Source of the DNA: Mansonella perstans
Lineage: Eukaryota > Nematoda > Chromadorea > Rhabditida > Onchocercidae
Length of the DNA stretch: 64,000 nt
Assembly (NCBI GenBank): GCA_037074765.1
Contig: JBAMDO010000021.1
Coordinates: 256,001 to 320,000 of the forward strand
Reading direction: 5' to 3'
Below, in pieces: positions 29,020 through 41,775 of this stretch. The notes below the pieces were generated by a model. It was not told the DNA's origin. It searched no databases and worked only from the letters and a program-made list of their open reading frames with translations. Positions within the stretch are counted from its first letter, which is position 1, and each line of letters opens with the position of its first letter. Position numbers and translations under genes: made by a program.

Positions 29020-32000
29020 ATGTCACAGTCCGAAGAGGTGAGCTTCTTTGTCTAGCTCTGCAAGTAGCATTCTTTCAGTTTATACGATATTGTTCTTGTT
29101 TTTCTTTTTTTGGCAAAATAGTTTTTTAATTAAAATTTTGATAAAAATTGTTTTGATAATATTTATCCACCGAAATTGTGTTCATATATTAAGAAGGTTT
29201 TCAGAATCATAAGCAGTTTTTTTTTCTTATGCTGTCAGTAAATTTACATAAATACAATGAAAGATACAAAAATTTTTAGTATTTAAGATATTTAGGATAA
29301 GTGCATCTCACTTTATGGAGTATAAAATTACATTTCACTGTATATGCATTAAAATTCGATTCGTAATATTCTTCAAAAACTATAGATCAGTTAAGTGCGA
29401 TTTGCGTCACCTGATTTTCATTCTCATTCCTAAAGATTAGATTTTTTGAGTGATTTTTGAGTGTTTCAGAAGGATCGATCAGGCCGATCAGTATTTGCAT
29501 CTTTAGCAGCTGGAGCATGCGCTGGTGCTGTGGCCAAAACTGTCATTGCACCGCTTGATCGTACAAAAATTAATTTCCAAAGTATTCTTTATTTTGATTT
29601 CGTGATATTCATTTATCGAGAGTTTGTTTAGAAAACGCCGAAATTGTTAGGAGAATATTTGTTTCTTTTCATCTGTCTCAGTATACGGTTTTTGATTTAG
29701 TTTCTGGGGATGCTCACTATTCAATGAAGTCAGCTGTTAATTTCATTAAAAATACATACAAAGCAACTGGTTTAATTTCACTATGGCGTGGCAATTCGGC
29801 AATGATGGTACGCATTGTACCGTATGCTGTAATTCAGTTTGGAGCGCATGAGGAAATCAAATATTTACTACGTGTAGATAAGGATGGGTAAGTAACAAAA
29901 ATTTCTGGATTGTTTATTAAGTTTTTGGATTAACAAATTTTGACAATGGATATTAGAGGTATCTTTTTTGTAATAGTGAATATTTGGTATAATTTATGAT
30001 TCTCCATTCTCCATTTCGGCTTTTCGATTGCTTATTATTTGTTTTATGGTGCTACGTTAAGCGTTTCATTGGAAAATTTGACATCTCCATCTTCAGTTTT
30101 TAGCATTAAGATATTGAAATTTGATTTTGCAAAAATTCTATATATTATAATAAAATAAGATTTTGAAATTGAATTTTTAATCTAATTCAGCACAAGAATC
30201 TCAATCTATTAAGCACGAGAACTCCGGTGAAACGTTATATTGCGGGGTCTTTAGCAGGTGTAGTTGCTACAACATGTACCTATCCACTGGATACAGCAAA
30301 AGCACGTTTAGCTACATCAACTGTGGATGAATACAGTTCTCTGCTAAATGTTTTCGTTAAAGATTACCAAAGATATGGTGTTAGGTATGTGGTCCTTGCA
30401 AAATACTTATGCGATTTTAACATATGCTATATTGATTCATTTAATCTATTCCTCTTGATTAGCAATATCATTTATTTTACCATATATTCGAATAAGCTCT
30501 CATTTATAATACATTATCACATTTTAATACTGGAATATTGGATTTATTAGTAATGATAGCGAAAATGACACGTGTTGTCTAATTTTGTTGCCAGTATTGT
30601 AATAAGAAATAAGTAATTTTTAGTTATCATTTGTCATAATCGAAAATTATCATTAAAATAAAAAAATAAAAGATAAATAAGTAATAATTTTAGTTATCAT
30701 TTGTCAACTAAAAATTATCATCTAAAAAATTGTCGTTTATCATCTAAAAGATTTCATTTGTCAACTAAAAACTATCTAAAAAAATATTATTTATTATCTA
30801 AAAGATTATCATTTGTCAATTAAAAATTATCATAAAAAAATAAAAGATATATAAATAATAATTTTCAGTTATCATTTGTCATTTTAAAAATTATCATGAA
30901 AATACTTTCCACAGTGTTAATAATTTGCAATAACTTTAATTTAATTGCAGAACATTCTACAACGGTTTGATTCCAGCTTTGATGGGAACCATACCTTATG
31001 CAGGTGCCAGTTTCTTTATTTTTGAAACTCTTAAACTGATTTATTTCGGTGAGTTTTTCCAATTAAATTTCGTTTTTTATTCAGTTCTTTCGTAAGTTAT
31101 TTCCTGTGCAACTTGCGAAACAGACCAATAAATTGATAAGGGTTAAATCTGATTTTGAATTTCAAGACATCTATGCAGTATATTGTTTACTTTTTACTTG
31201 TCACCATTATGTGAGAGTGGACAACACTTAAAGGTAATTCGAGCATTCAGCATTCTTCATCATAGTGTGGATTATGTTAATTACTCAAGGGAGCAGCAAG
31301 CTACATATATAATACCGGAGTAATGAAGTATAAAATTAATAATGAAGGAGTGATATAAGTTATATAATTAATGATTAAAAGTTATATAATTAATAATAGT
31401 TAATAAAATTAACTGAGTATGTTTTTTTTTTTTTTTTTTTTTTTTTTATGTGTACTTCTCGTTCTTATTTAGATTTCTACAAAATGGTTTAGCAGAATAA
31501 TATTCTCATTCTAGTTCATAGTTCTTATTGAGATTTCTACAAAATGGTTTAGCAGAATAATATTCTCATTATAGTTCATACAAATGATTTTCGCAGAATA
31601 TTCTCATTCTGGAATTTTCTGGAATCAGCTTAGAAATTGAAAAGTTCAATTTTTTTTATTACAGAAAGAACAAATAAGGAAGTACCATCCGTGTATCGTT
31701 TTCTTTTTGGTGGATTTGCTGGTTTAGTAGGTCAATCTACGTCCTATCCGTTCGATATTGTACGGCGTCGTATGCAAACACTCCGTATTCCTACTGGACA
31801 TAACGTCTTTTATAGTCTCTATATGATCGGGAAAACCGAAGGTATTATAAGTGGTCTCTATAAAGGCCTCAGTTTGAATTGGATCAAAGTAAGTCTGAGA
31901 ATTAAGCAGTTAAATGATTAATTTTTGGTTCACTGATAATCCAAGGGGTTTGATTTATTTTGCAACTTACTTTGAGTTTGAGTTTCTCTTGTGCAAATAT

Positions 32001-32485
32001 TCTCCATTTTCAATCAGCTTAGGGGATGAAAATAATTATAATAAGAACCAAAGTAGTAAAAAATAAGATAAAAGCCTAAGAATTTACAAAATTCTTTATT
32101 CTAAAAAATAAACTGACACTTTAAAAATACAGAAGCAAGATTCCTTTGCCTCTGCGATTCTATAACTATTGGCCATTGACAAGCTCTTTTAGGCCATTAA
32201 TGGATAGTTCGTACCACTCACTCTATTTATTAAATTCATTAAGACATTGAAAACTAATTACTTTTTTTCCAATTATTTGGATCACACTGAGAACACTCAT
32301 GGAATCCTGCTTTGGAAGCTTTGATTATTTGGAACACTCAAATATCTGGAAATCGAAATTACAAATCCTAAATTAGGAAATGTTTCATATTTCAGGGTCC
32401 AGTTGCGGTTGGTATTAGTTTTACTGTATATGACGCTGTTTATATGCATATCAATCAGCTATTGAAATTTCATGCTTTGAAATGA
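29020..32485 (+). CDS. slc-25A42: Mitochondrial coenzyme A carrier, SLC25A42-like
   Basis: Inner-membrane carrier of the SLC25 family. SLC25A42 exchanges CoA and adenosine 3',5'-diphosphate across the mitochondrial inner membrane. Seven exons: 29020-29037, 29470-29581, 29701-29887, 30214-30384, 30951-31048, 31665-31888, 32396-32485, giving 299 aa (human 318). The three carrier signatures are PLDRTK at 34-39, PLDTAK at 130-135 and PFDIVRRR at 224-231. Other matches to SLC25A42 are [34 protein letters not shown] and [24 protein letters not shown]-type ATG 8 bases upstream (29012) is out of frame with exon 2, so 29020 is used. The start of exon 4 is uncertain. CTATTAAG at 30213 fits the phase of the consensus donor after GG; the stronger TTCAG at 30190 would need a different donor. 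Introns hold a 26-T run and a 60-bp tandem duplication. Confidence 0.9.
31422..31447. repeat. Poly(T) run of 26
   Basis: A homopolymer in slc-25A42 intron 5, 13 bases upstream of the 60-bp duplication. Confidence 0.9.
31461..31580. repeat. 60-bp tandem duplication in slc-25A42 intron 5
   Basis: Positions 31461-31520 and 31521-31580 match with only a few differences, at an exact 60-base period. A partial third copy follows. Confidence 0.9.
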
Positions 32486-35400
32486 TTTCAGTTAAGAATT
32501 GAAAGAGATGAACCGCGCATATCTTATAAATAATTCAACAAAAATGATGGAGGAATGCTTATGTATCCTACACGTTTATTTTGTTGCACATTTATTTCCT
32601 AAATTAATCGCAAAATTAATTAATGTTTTATTTTTACAATGATTGAAATAAGTAATCGATGATTATAACTTCGCTTGTTCAATGTAATTTCGATGACACA
32701 TTGAAAAAATAGCTCGTTTTTAAATCTTTTTACTAAAACTCATGAATGTATTGCTCATATATGTTTAAATACGTCTGTATTTCATATACGATATCTTGCA
32801 CATTTTCGTCGTATAGATTGAAATGACCTTGTTTCATAACCATGTTATCAAATTTAGATATTTTAATGCATTAAGTAGTTTTTCAGGAATTTTGGTATTT
32901 TGAAATTTTGGTGATTTTATTCTTTGGTACTGCTCATTTCTTCTATTTTGCCTAATTAGAAATTTTCTTCGATTTCGTTTCCATTCTGGTGTGAACTGAT
33001 CGGTTCAGTTTTTTCTATGGTATATATATTGTATACTTCCTACCTAATTTTTTATTTGAAAATCACCACTTATTCTAAGAGAATATTGACCTGGAAGATA
33101 AGTTATATTATTATTTTTTCAAGTAAATTCATCCGGTCCAATTGGTCTTTCAGATTTTTTGAATAGTTTTTTATCAGTTTATTTAAATTTCAAACTTCTT
33201 CTGCCTTGATGATAGCATATTGGTTGAGAAAAAATGAATCTATTATAATAAATGTCTTTTTTGTTGTTGCTTGAAGAAGAATTCTGTAAACCCAAAACAA
33301 AAACGAACGACACTTCTGACAATATCAAAAATGGATATAATGAATGAACTGGCACCTGTGTTATTTCAATGAAACAATATTGATGAATAAATATTCGGGA
33401 AAGGAATATCCCGAAAGGCTCTTGACACCAAGCAGCTCTTCCGGAACGATTCTAAAGGGAGTTGCAAGTGCCGCAGACAGAGCCATATACGGTGGGTCCA
33501 TGTAGAAGAAAATGATGAATGAACCATCGGCAAGTTATTAATTAATTTTCATCTCAATTAGTGTCTGCTTTCCCTGCGTTGACAAAAAAATATTGCTTCG
33601 TTTATATCTATATGATTGTATATTTTGTTTATCATTTGTTAATCACTTTCATCATCGTGGCTTGACTTTATGAACAAAGAAGATTTGAAGAATTTCATTC
33701 ACGTTGAATCCGTTCAGCCTGCACGGTGAATTTTTTTAACTGAAGTGAGGAATGCGATGGTTTTTGCCCAAAGGTTAACACCCAAAGACAATTTTTTGTG
33801 ACTTTTCATTGCGCAAATGGAAGCTGAAATTAATCTGAAATTAATGAAATTAAGCTGAAATTAATTTGAAATTAAATTAATCGATCAAATTTCAGCTTCA
33901 GTTTACAACTTTTCAGACAGCGAAAAATGAACGAGTAGACATTTGAACATTTGAACATTTAAACGTTTCAAATATTAATTCTTTTAAAACGTTTGCTTCT
34001 TCTGATTTTATTTGGATTATTTGAGAGAAAGAGATAGGGACCAACTGTTAGAAAAATATTTCAATTCACAAAATGGTAGTTGATCATTTGGTCATTTTGA
34101 CAATCATTAAAATTAGTTTGCTTACTTACAAACAAACTTCATAGACCAAAGACCAAACAACTGTCGTTGAATGGAATAGTGAGTTTGTGAAATTGAAGCT
34201 TTGCATGATTTACTTTTCAAATTTATACTGGTCCCCGCTTTCATTTTCAAATATTATCTTTCGTTCATTTCACACATACGAAATGTCAAAGGTCAGTCGG
34301 CATTCAATTTTTGCCACTAAAATGTTGTATGTTGTAACCATCACTGCTTTTTTTGTTTTGAACTACAAAAATGATAATATGGCAATCTTTTTTTACTACT
34401 AATGGCAATTTTTACAACATAAACAGGAACTTAAAATAGTATATGACAGGGAAATAAAGGATGAGAAATGAAGTGACATAAAGGGAATCATTGTCTATTT
34501 GAAATTATTTCAAATATCAAGCAAATTTGTTGAAATAGTATTAGTTAGACAGAACATGAAAATTATTAATTAAGCTATTCTGACAACTTCATAATATTTC
34601 AAAACTAATTAAGGATTACTTTAAACTTTCAAAAGAAAAAATATAAATAGGAATTCCATTAGCAAAAGTGATTCCTAAATTTATTGCATAAAATAGTTGT
34701 TTGCAAGTAATATGGCAAATTTTCTGCAATTAAAACCAGTTTGAAAGACGTTAAAAAAGCCATTAACCTTTAGTTTGTTGTTTGTCCGAGTGACCTTATG
34801 ACCTCGTTCTGCTAAAATTGCTTTTAGTGACCTATAATAGAACGACTTCCCACACAGTTTACAAGACTGTTAAGTGGTGGAGTGAGTGGTGGTGGCTCGC
34901 TTTTTAAATTTTATGCCTGGGATAGTGATTTCATCGCGATACCGGAATCAACAACATTTGCTGCAAATTTGTTCCACTGGTTGGTGGTTTCTAAGGTTCT
35001 AAGGTCGGTTGACTATGGAGGGCTGTACATCGGTATTTTTTCTGAGGTTGGTTGATGAGGAGGATTGTTGCCCGGTATTTCTCGTTCTTTGTAATGTATT
35101 TGTTGTGGTGCATTATATATGGGAGCGCTTTGCTTTTTCGGATATTGGCTTTTTTGTTAGAAATGACTTTACTTTATTAAAGTTATCTTTGTAAGAAATC
35201 ACTGCACTTTTTTTAAATTACACAAATATTTCCGAATTTTTCAAAGTTAGACAGTAAATCATCAACATGGGCTATTAGTAATGTATTTTCTAAAGCTTCT
35301 AAAGTTTAGGCAAAGGAATGGAAGATCGGAAAGCTCGCAGAATCGGTGAATTCTAGTAGAATATTCAATTATTAAATGAACTTAACAGCTGATTCAGTTG

Positions 35401-35555
35401 ACTAGGTTTTAATCGATTTGCTTGCAATCAGATTGATTGAATGTGAGTGGTGATGTCAATTATGAAATTATTTTAGAACAAACAACTTTTTCTGTCCATT
35501 CAGCAAAGGTACAAAAGTGTAAAATTTCAATCACTACGATAACTGTGGCAGCAAA
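32486..35555. other. Intergenic region between slc-25A42 and the PWWP gene
   Basis: About 3 kb between two plus-strand genes. It contains the slc-25A42 3' end and presumably the PWWP gene promoter. A patch at about 33400-33535 is richer in G+C and open on the minus strand (see findings). Around 33830-33900 short CTGAAATTAAT units repeat, with an inverted TTTCAGCTT. Short open frames at 34187-34402 and 35009-35194 look like chance. I see no tRNA. Confidence 0.5.
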
Positions 35556-38500
35556 ATGGGACGAAAACCTATGAGAAATTCAGCACCAACATGTAAGTTT
35601 TTCTTAATTTTGCCTACGTTGACTATTATACTGTTTCGTGTGTGAAATCCATTAAATTATTGATTCATTTTGGATTTCAACTGCTTTGTAATTGTTGCAT
35701 ATTGCAAAAAATCAGAGCAGTTTCAGTAGGAATGATAACTGATTATTATTTGAAACTTTAACTAATTTGAAAGAATGAGACACTGAGTCGTTTTTATTCT
35801 TTCTTTTTCCGCAGTTTCCTTTATTTCTTCCGCTGATTCTCCTTCTTTCTTTCCTTCATTCCACTGCATCTTCCGCTGATTCTGCTGTTTTTTCCGCGGG
35901 TTCTGCTGCTTCTTCAGATTAAACTATCGTTGTCCACCTTCATTTTTTGACATCTAATTTCTTATAATGCAAGCATCTTTACCTTTTTTTTTCATTGTGC
36001 TCGCTGAGAAAATAATTCATTTACTCGATTTTGCGGTCATACAAAAGTTCCATGTAAAGTTGAGGTATTCTTAACTGAAACATTTTACGTTTTGGCCGTT
36101 TTTTCATCTAATTTGGACTTTTTTTCGTTTAATCGTATCAAATAGATGCTTTCGATATTTATGTATCAATTTCCTATGTGTAGATGGTAAAAGATATTCC
36201 GATATAGGTAATTAATTCTTCAACTTTTGTGCATTTCCGCTACCGCCGTTGTTTGGTTAAGTGTCATATATCATAGTAAGACTTAGTAGGCAGCTTTATG
36301 CATTGAGTGTTGAAAATGGATATTGAATATAATCTATCTTTGATGATGAAAAAGTGTTTGTTTAGAATACTAGAAATTCTATTTAAATTTATTTAGCTTT
36401 TTTTTTTTCAGCTGAATTTAAAGCTGGCGATGTGGTTTGGGCCCCGTATCGCCGTTTTCCAGAATGGCCAGCTCTGGTTTGTTTTTGCTGTAATTCTGAT
36501 ACTGTTTGACAAAATGGTTTTGTTAAATAAATTTATTCTATATTGCTGTTATTGTTCTAAGATGCATGAAATAGATAGCAGAATTTCAGGTCCGTTGCGT
36601 CTATCCAAAAAAGGTCACATATACGTTTTTGCCAACTGATGAAAGTTCAAATTTGAAATCTTCAATTTTCAGTTGTCCGCCACAAAAGTTACGACTTTTA
36701 ACCGGCAATGAACCAGTTAGTTTTCGTTTTAAATTGTTGTTTTATAACATTTTTCAAACCGGCACGATTGGTTTGAATATAATTTGTTTTGTTTTATAGT
36801 TGCCTGCTGGAGCCAAAAGTGATATGAAGGAAGCCTATAAAGCAGCACTTGAAATATTGAAAAAAAGTGGACTTTTAAGTGCGGATCATCAGATGCCAGG
36901 TGCAGTATCTGTGTCGAATTCAGTTTGAAATTTTTTTACTTTTTGCGAATTCTGTTAGTCTTTTTGTAAGAGTTATATTACTTATACTTTGGTTTAAAAA
37001 AGCGTCAGGTTGTAAGATGAGATTAAGTCGTGTCTCAAAGTATCCCAAAGCTTTACGGGTAGTAATTGAATTCGCACTAACGAAGAAATGGTTTGGAAGT
37101 ATATCAGTCCTCTAATAAATGTGAGGCAAAATTTATCTGAAAAGTGGAGACATTCAGATAAATGAACTTTTTGCCCGAAAACATTGTTTTAATCTAAATA
37201 TACTTTGCCATTATTTATAACAAAATCCTTTTTCAAGAGGAATTAGCAGGATTTAAAACAAGTGAAATCAATAAGCAGAGTGTTCTGGGTGATCTTGTAA
37301 AGAAGGCGAAAAAAGACAGTGATGCAGCAAGTAGCGGCGATACGGCAAGTAATGCAAGCGCACCTCATATTTGGGGTATTGGTGAAGTTGTTTGGCTCAG
37401 TATGCCGAATCATTCCGAATGGCCTGTTGTGGTAGGCTCATTAGATGAAATTGTGGATTAAAAGTTTATTCGTTTTACTTTGCATTTTATTTGGGCTTAC
37501 ATTAATAGACATTTTATTTGGGCTTACATTAACTTTTCTAGAAATAATTTAGATTAAAGAGACTGTATAGGTGTTGGATTTCATTTGACTATTTAAAAAT
37601 TGCATGAAATTAAAGCTAACATTTCTAAAAGATAAAAGATGGACAATTTTTCCCTTCACTCCTTGAATAGTTTAGAATGAATATGATGGCTTCATAATTG
37701 CTTAACTTTTCTTTTCAGATCATCAGATCATTTTATAGATTATTAACGCAGTGATTTGATTTCCTTATGCTTCTCATTGGATAAGTCAAAAAAAAAAAAA
37801 GATATTTTATATAAAATCAGTCATCACTGCATATGTTTACTCATTTTCGTATCAAGATAGTTACGGATTGTCTATTTTTGAAACGAATGTGTTTTCAGAT
37901 CCGTGAACTGAAGAAAAAATTTGCAATGGTGGATGCTTTTCCGCTCAAATTTAATTGTAAACCCGAACGTTATCCACTGAGTGCTTGCCAGAAATTTGAA
38001 TTAACAGGCAAAAATCTGGAAGCTGCTATCAGAAAGGTGTTTTTTTCTCAATAGCGAACTAGCAATAGTTTATCTTGAGCTTGTTTTTCAAAAATAATTC
38101 CAAGTCTGGGTCATATTTTCCTGGCACTTAGCATTATTATGGAAATCGTGCTTTTTAAACTCGAAAATAGAAATTTAGAAATTGAGAAGCTAGAAAAATA
38201 CAAGCTTTCCAGTTTTTTAAATCATCTATAAGATGTATGCTATAATTGCTTATTATTACCTTTGCAGTTTTTTTTTTTTCTGGTATACTTTTATTTACAG
38301 GTCAGAATGTTTTTATTTAAATATTATTTGACTCTGCTGCTTTTAAAATGTTTTCAAAATCTTTTTTACTATTAGATAAGTGCAGTCAGTACCAATTGAC
38401 CATTCCATTATATTTTTTTATCAAATTAGTTGTCATTTTTAGGAGCGAAATTGCGAACTACGTATGGCACTTCAAAGTGTATTGAAATATTTCAAACGTC

Positions 38501-41500
38501 GAGAACAAATAAACAATGTAGAGAAATCGGACACAGAGGATAATGATGATACAGTAAAGGTTGAAAATGTTGAAAATGATGTGGCACAACAGGGACGTGG
38601 TAGAAAAACTAGAAATACCACTAGTGGTGGTGGAATAATGGCAGAGGAGTTTCGTACTGCTGATAGTGAAATAGAATCGAAATTAGCTGGCATGCTAAAG
38701 GAAGGAGGAAATAAACGTGATGGTGAATTTCATTCAATACAGTATTGATAACTTTTTGATCATAGGAAATTCAGTACAGTTGGTCTTTTTATGATCATAG
38801 GGATTTCAATACAGTATTGACCACTTTTTGACCATAGGAATTTCAGTAGAGTTGGTCACTTTATGATCATAGGGATTTCAATATAGTATTGATCACTTTT
38901 TGACAATAGGGTATATATATAATAAAACGTGAAAAAAAATGCGAAATCTTTACATGTTTTTTTTTACCAGTAATACTATAGAAGAAACTGATTCGTTGTC
39001 GGGGATGAATAAAATGTCAAATATAGTAGTTTTAAGGAAATTTTAAAGAAAATTAAACGAAGATCTGGAAATACTAGTTTTCCAAATGAAGGAATATAGA
39101 TATAGGTGTAGGCTTTGTGAGATTAATAAACTTTTTCAAACACTGACAAAGAAAGTTTCAAGGTAAGAGACGCATGGATAAATCACCATCTCCAGGAGCA
39201 AAACGGCTGAAATTTTCGGATGTTATGAAAGATTTAGAAAGTGAATTAAGCGAAAAGGTGGAAAATTTAGATAAAGGTGATCTAGCTTGGATTAATCGAG
39301 CACGAAGTGGTCGTATCGTCAAATGGCCTATTCTCGTATGTTATTGATTACCATCAAAAATACTTTTTCATGTTTCGTTTTTGATCTGAATGACCATCCG
39401 GGTATGTAGTTAGTTCATGATTGTATTCTTCTTTTCTTTTATAAAAGAAAGATTGAAGCAACTTGCAAAGAACACGCTTTATCTAATAGGTTTTAATAGA
39501 ATCAATGATTTGAGTTTTTAATCGTATTCATAAGCTTCATTGCAATCTGTTAGTGATAAGCTTGGATTACAATCTTTTACTTGCATTACCGAATTCTTAT
39601 CATGCTTCTTTTTGGTCAACTTAGTTGCTTTAGTTAGGATTCTCAGAAATTATTCTAGCTTTGGGGTTAACATTTCATGCTGATTAAATCCGTCTGATGA
39701 AGTCCCAGTTACCTGTTGACTGTTGTAGTTCTATTTGTTTAGATTTTAAAAGTGGACAACATCAATAAATCTTGTGTTTGCACTGAGCTACCACTGGATG
39801 ATATGTCGGCTAATTCGGAATGGTATGTTGAAAATTCTGTGCTTTATAACTACGCTACGTTGAAGTTTCTATGCTTTATAACTGCAGTATGTTGAAATTT
39901 CTATACTTTATAACTACGGTATGTTGCAACTTCTACGCTTTATATGATATGTTGGAATTTCTATGCTTTAGAAATACTTTTATATCAAATATTGTTACTT
40001 TTTAAAGAAATATAACTATTTTCTGTCTCTGAACGCAACAAATTCTTTTTGTTTAGGTGTTTGAATTCGGAAAAAACGCGTGTGGTGCAGTTGAAAAATA
40101 TCTATCTGTATGATACAGTGGAGGCAAAAATTGATGTAAGTTAAAGCAATTTATGAATTTGATTTCGGTCTGGTTAACTACTTGTTAACTCTATCTTCAA
40201 TCTTTTGATTATGGTACTGTCTTTACAGACCTACATAATTGAAATTTGGTTTCTTGGTTATCTGTGAGATGACCAGCAAACCGGTACAATTGCTTTAAGC
40301 TTGATAAAACATACCTATAGAGTGTTGTGTGTATGTGTGACTTTTGTCATTTCTTAATTGAGGGAAGGATGAAATTATCTGAAATTTATGAAATTATCAG
40401 TTTTTGGTTTCCTTTGAGATTGAGAGAAGGAACAGACTTGATAAGAATGATATATTAAAAACTCATTTTGTTACACGTGGTTCTGTATATAATACAGTAT
40501 CTCAAACATTCAGTATTTCTTAGTATATGATATAGTATTTCAAACACTTCTTGCAATCACTGATCATATTTAAGGAGATCGAAGATGCGGAACTGAAGGC
40601 AGCTATCCAACAGGCTGATGAAATTGCCGAGGGTAGTTATCGACCTTTTGATGATGAAGGAAACAGTTTTGATAAGAATGGTATAATTGAAATGTTTTGA
40701 TTTAATGCTGTATTACATTGATGTGAGTTGAAGGCCTTAAATGAGACACCATATGCTTAAGTGGGGTACCGTATGCTGTTATTCCTTTAGATTATCTTGG
40801 TGTACAGCTATTATATTAGACTTGTAATTTTATTGATATATGTTACTGAAATATATTACACTTTGGATAAAACTCTAATTTTTATTGATTTATATTGAAG
40901 TATACATTCAATCAGTATATTTCAGGAAATTCAAGCATCCGAGAAAATGGATGTAAAACTGCATCAAGCAGTATTTTGTCACCTAAGGAAATCTTACGAT
41001 TATGCAAATCGGAAATGTGTGCAAGACATTTGATGGCCATTTGGACTGGTCAGTTCACATGCACACGTCATGCTGGTTATGAATCACCGGTTACGGCATC
41101 GCTGCATTTTGAATTAAATATCGGTTAGTTTAATGAATTTAAGTAACAACGGTGACTGCTTTAATATGGTAGTCTTTTGTTGTTTCATTTTTAACTTCTT
41201 AATTTAAATAAAAAAAAAATTTCCAAAAATTTGAGTCTGTTTTGTATAGCTATCGGACAATTTCAACATAATTTTTTGGATCATAAGAAATATTTTGTCA
41301 TTCGCAATAGGATTTTAAATTCTGTATTGATTTTAATTACTTATTCTATAGGAGATTTATTACCGGAAACGGATGCGATCTCATTGGTTGAGCATTTGGA
41401 TGCAACTGTTGCAAAATTTAAGGATTCAATGAAATCGTCACTACGACGGTTACACTATGTTACCACAGTTGCAGTACCGGAAGCAATCATTTTTGCCATT

Positions 41501-41775
41501 ACACAGGTAGATAATACCTGTAAAAGTTGAGGGATTTTCTCTTAAAAATGAAGCGAAAACAAGCTGGTCAAGCCTGTTAACCCTTTATAATATGGCGTTT
41601 TTTTTTGTCGGATTTGTGAAGTTCTATCAAATCTGTTTATTGTATTAGATTTGTATATTGTTTACAGATTCGTTATTGTTCTGGAAGTGAAGCAAATGAA
41701 ATTTTTGACAATGCATTGTTGAAGACGATCGAGAAGACTCCTAGTGAGCCAAGTGATGAAATTGGTGCAACGTAA
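35556..41775 (+). CDS. Protein with three PWWP-like modules
   Basis: Probable nuclear chromatin-associated protein; the exact function is unknown to me. Fourteen exons: 35556-35592, 36412-36476, 36590-36715, 36800-36899, 37238-37431, 37899-38036, 38443-38722, 39163-39335, 39743-39822, 40057-40135, 40575-40680, 40926-41123, 41352-41506, 41668-41775, giving about 612 aa. Module 1 starts with AGDVVWAPYRRFPEWPAL at 17-34, module 2 with GIGEVVWLSMPNHSEWPVV ending at 174, and module 3 with KGDLAWINRARSGRIVKWPIL ending at 371. Each has the GD/E-hydrophobic-W opening and a PWWP-like variant (PEWP, SEWP, VKWP). Between modules 2 and 3 is an acidic then Lys/Arg-rich linker with a likely nuclear signal (KRRMDKSP). 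The C-terminal 180 residues hold a helical domain I do not recognise. Exon 7 could end at 38716 instead of 38722. The TAA at 41773 overlaps a good donor (AC then GTAAGC), so the tail may differ by a few residues. Confidence 0.72.
38725..38915. repeat. Tandem array at the start of intron 7 of the PWWP gene
   Basis: Five or so copies of a unit of about 35-45 bp with ATTTCAATACAGTATTGA and TTTTTGATCATAGG elements begin within 10 bases of the splice donor. Confidence 0.8.
39823..39971. repeat. Tandem array seeded on the exon 9 donor of the PWWP gene
   Basis: Starting at the donor GTATGTTGAAA, a unit of about 33 bp (TATGTTGAAATTTCTATGC, then TTTATAACTACG) recurs four or five times. The later copies keep GTATGTTG or ATATGTTG, so donor-like sequences repeat into the intron. 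Confidence 0.85.
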
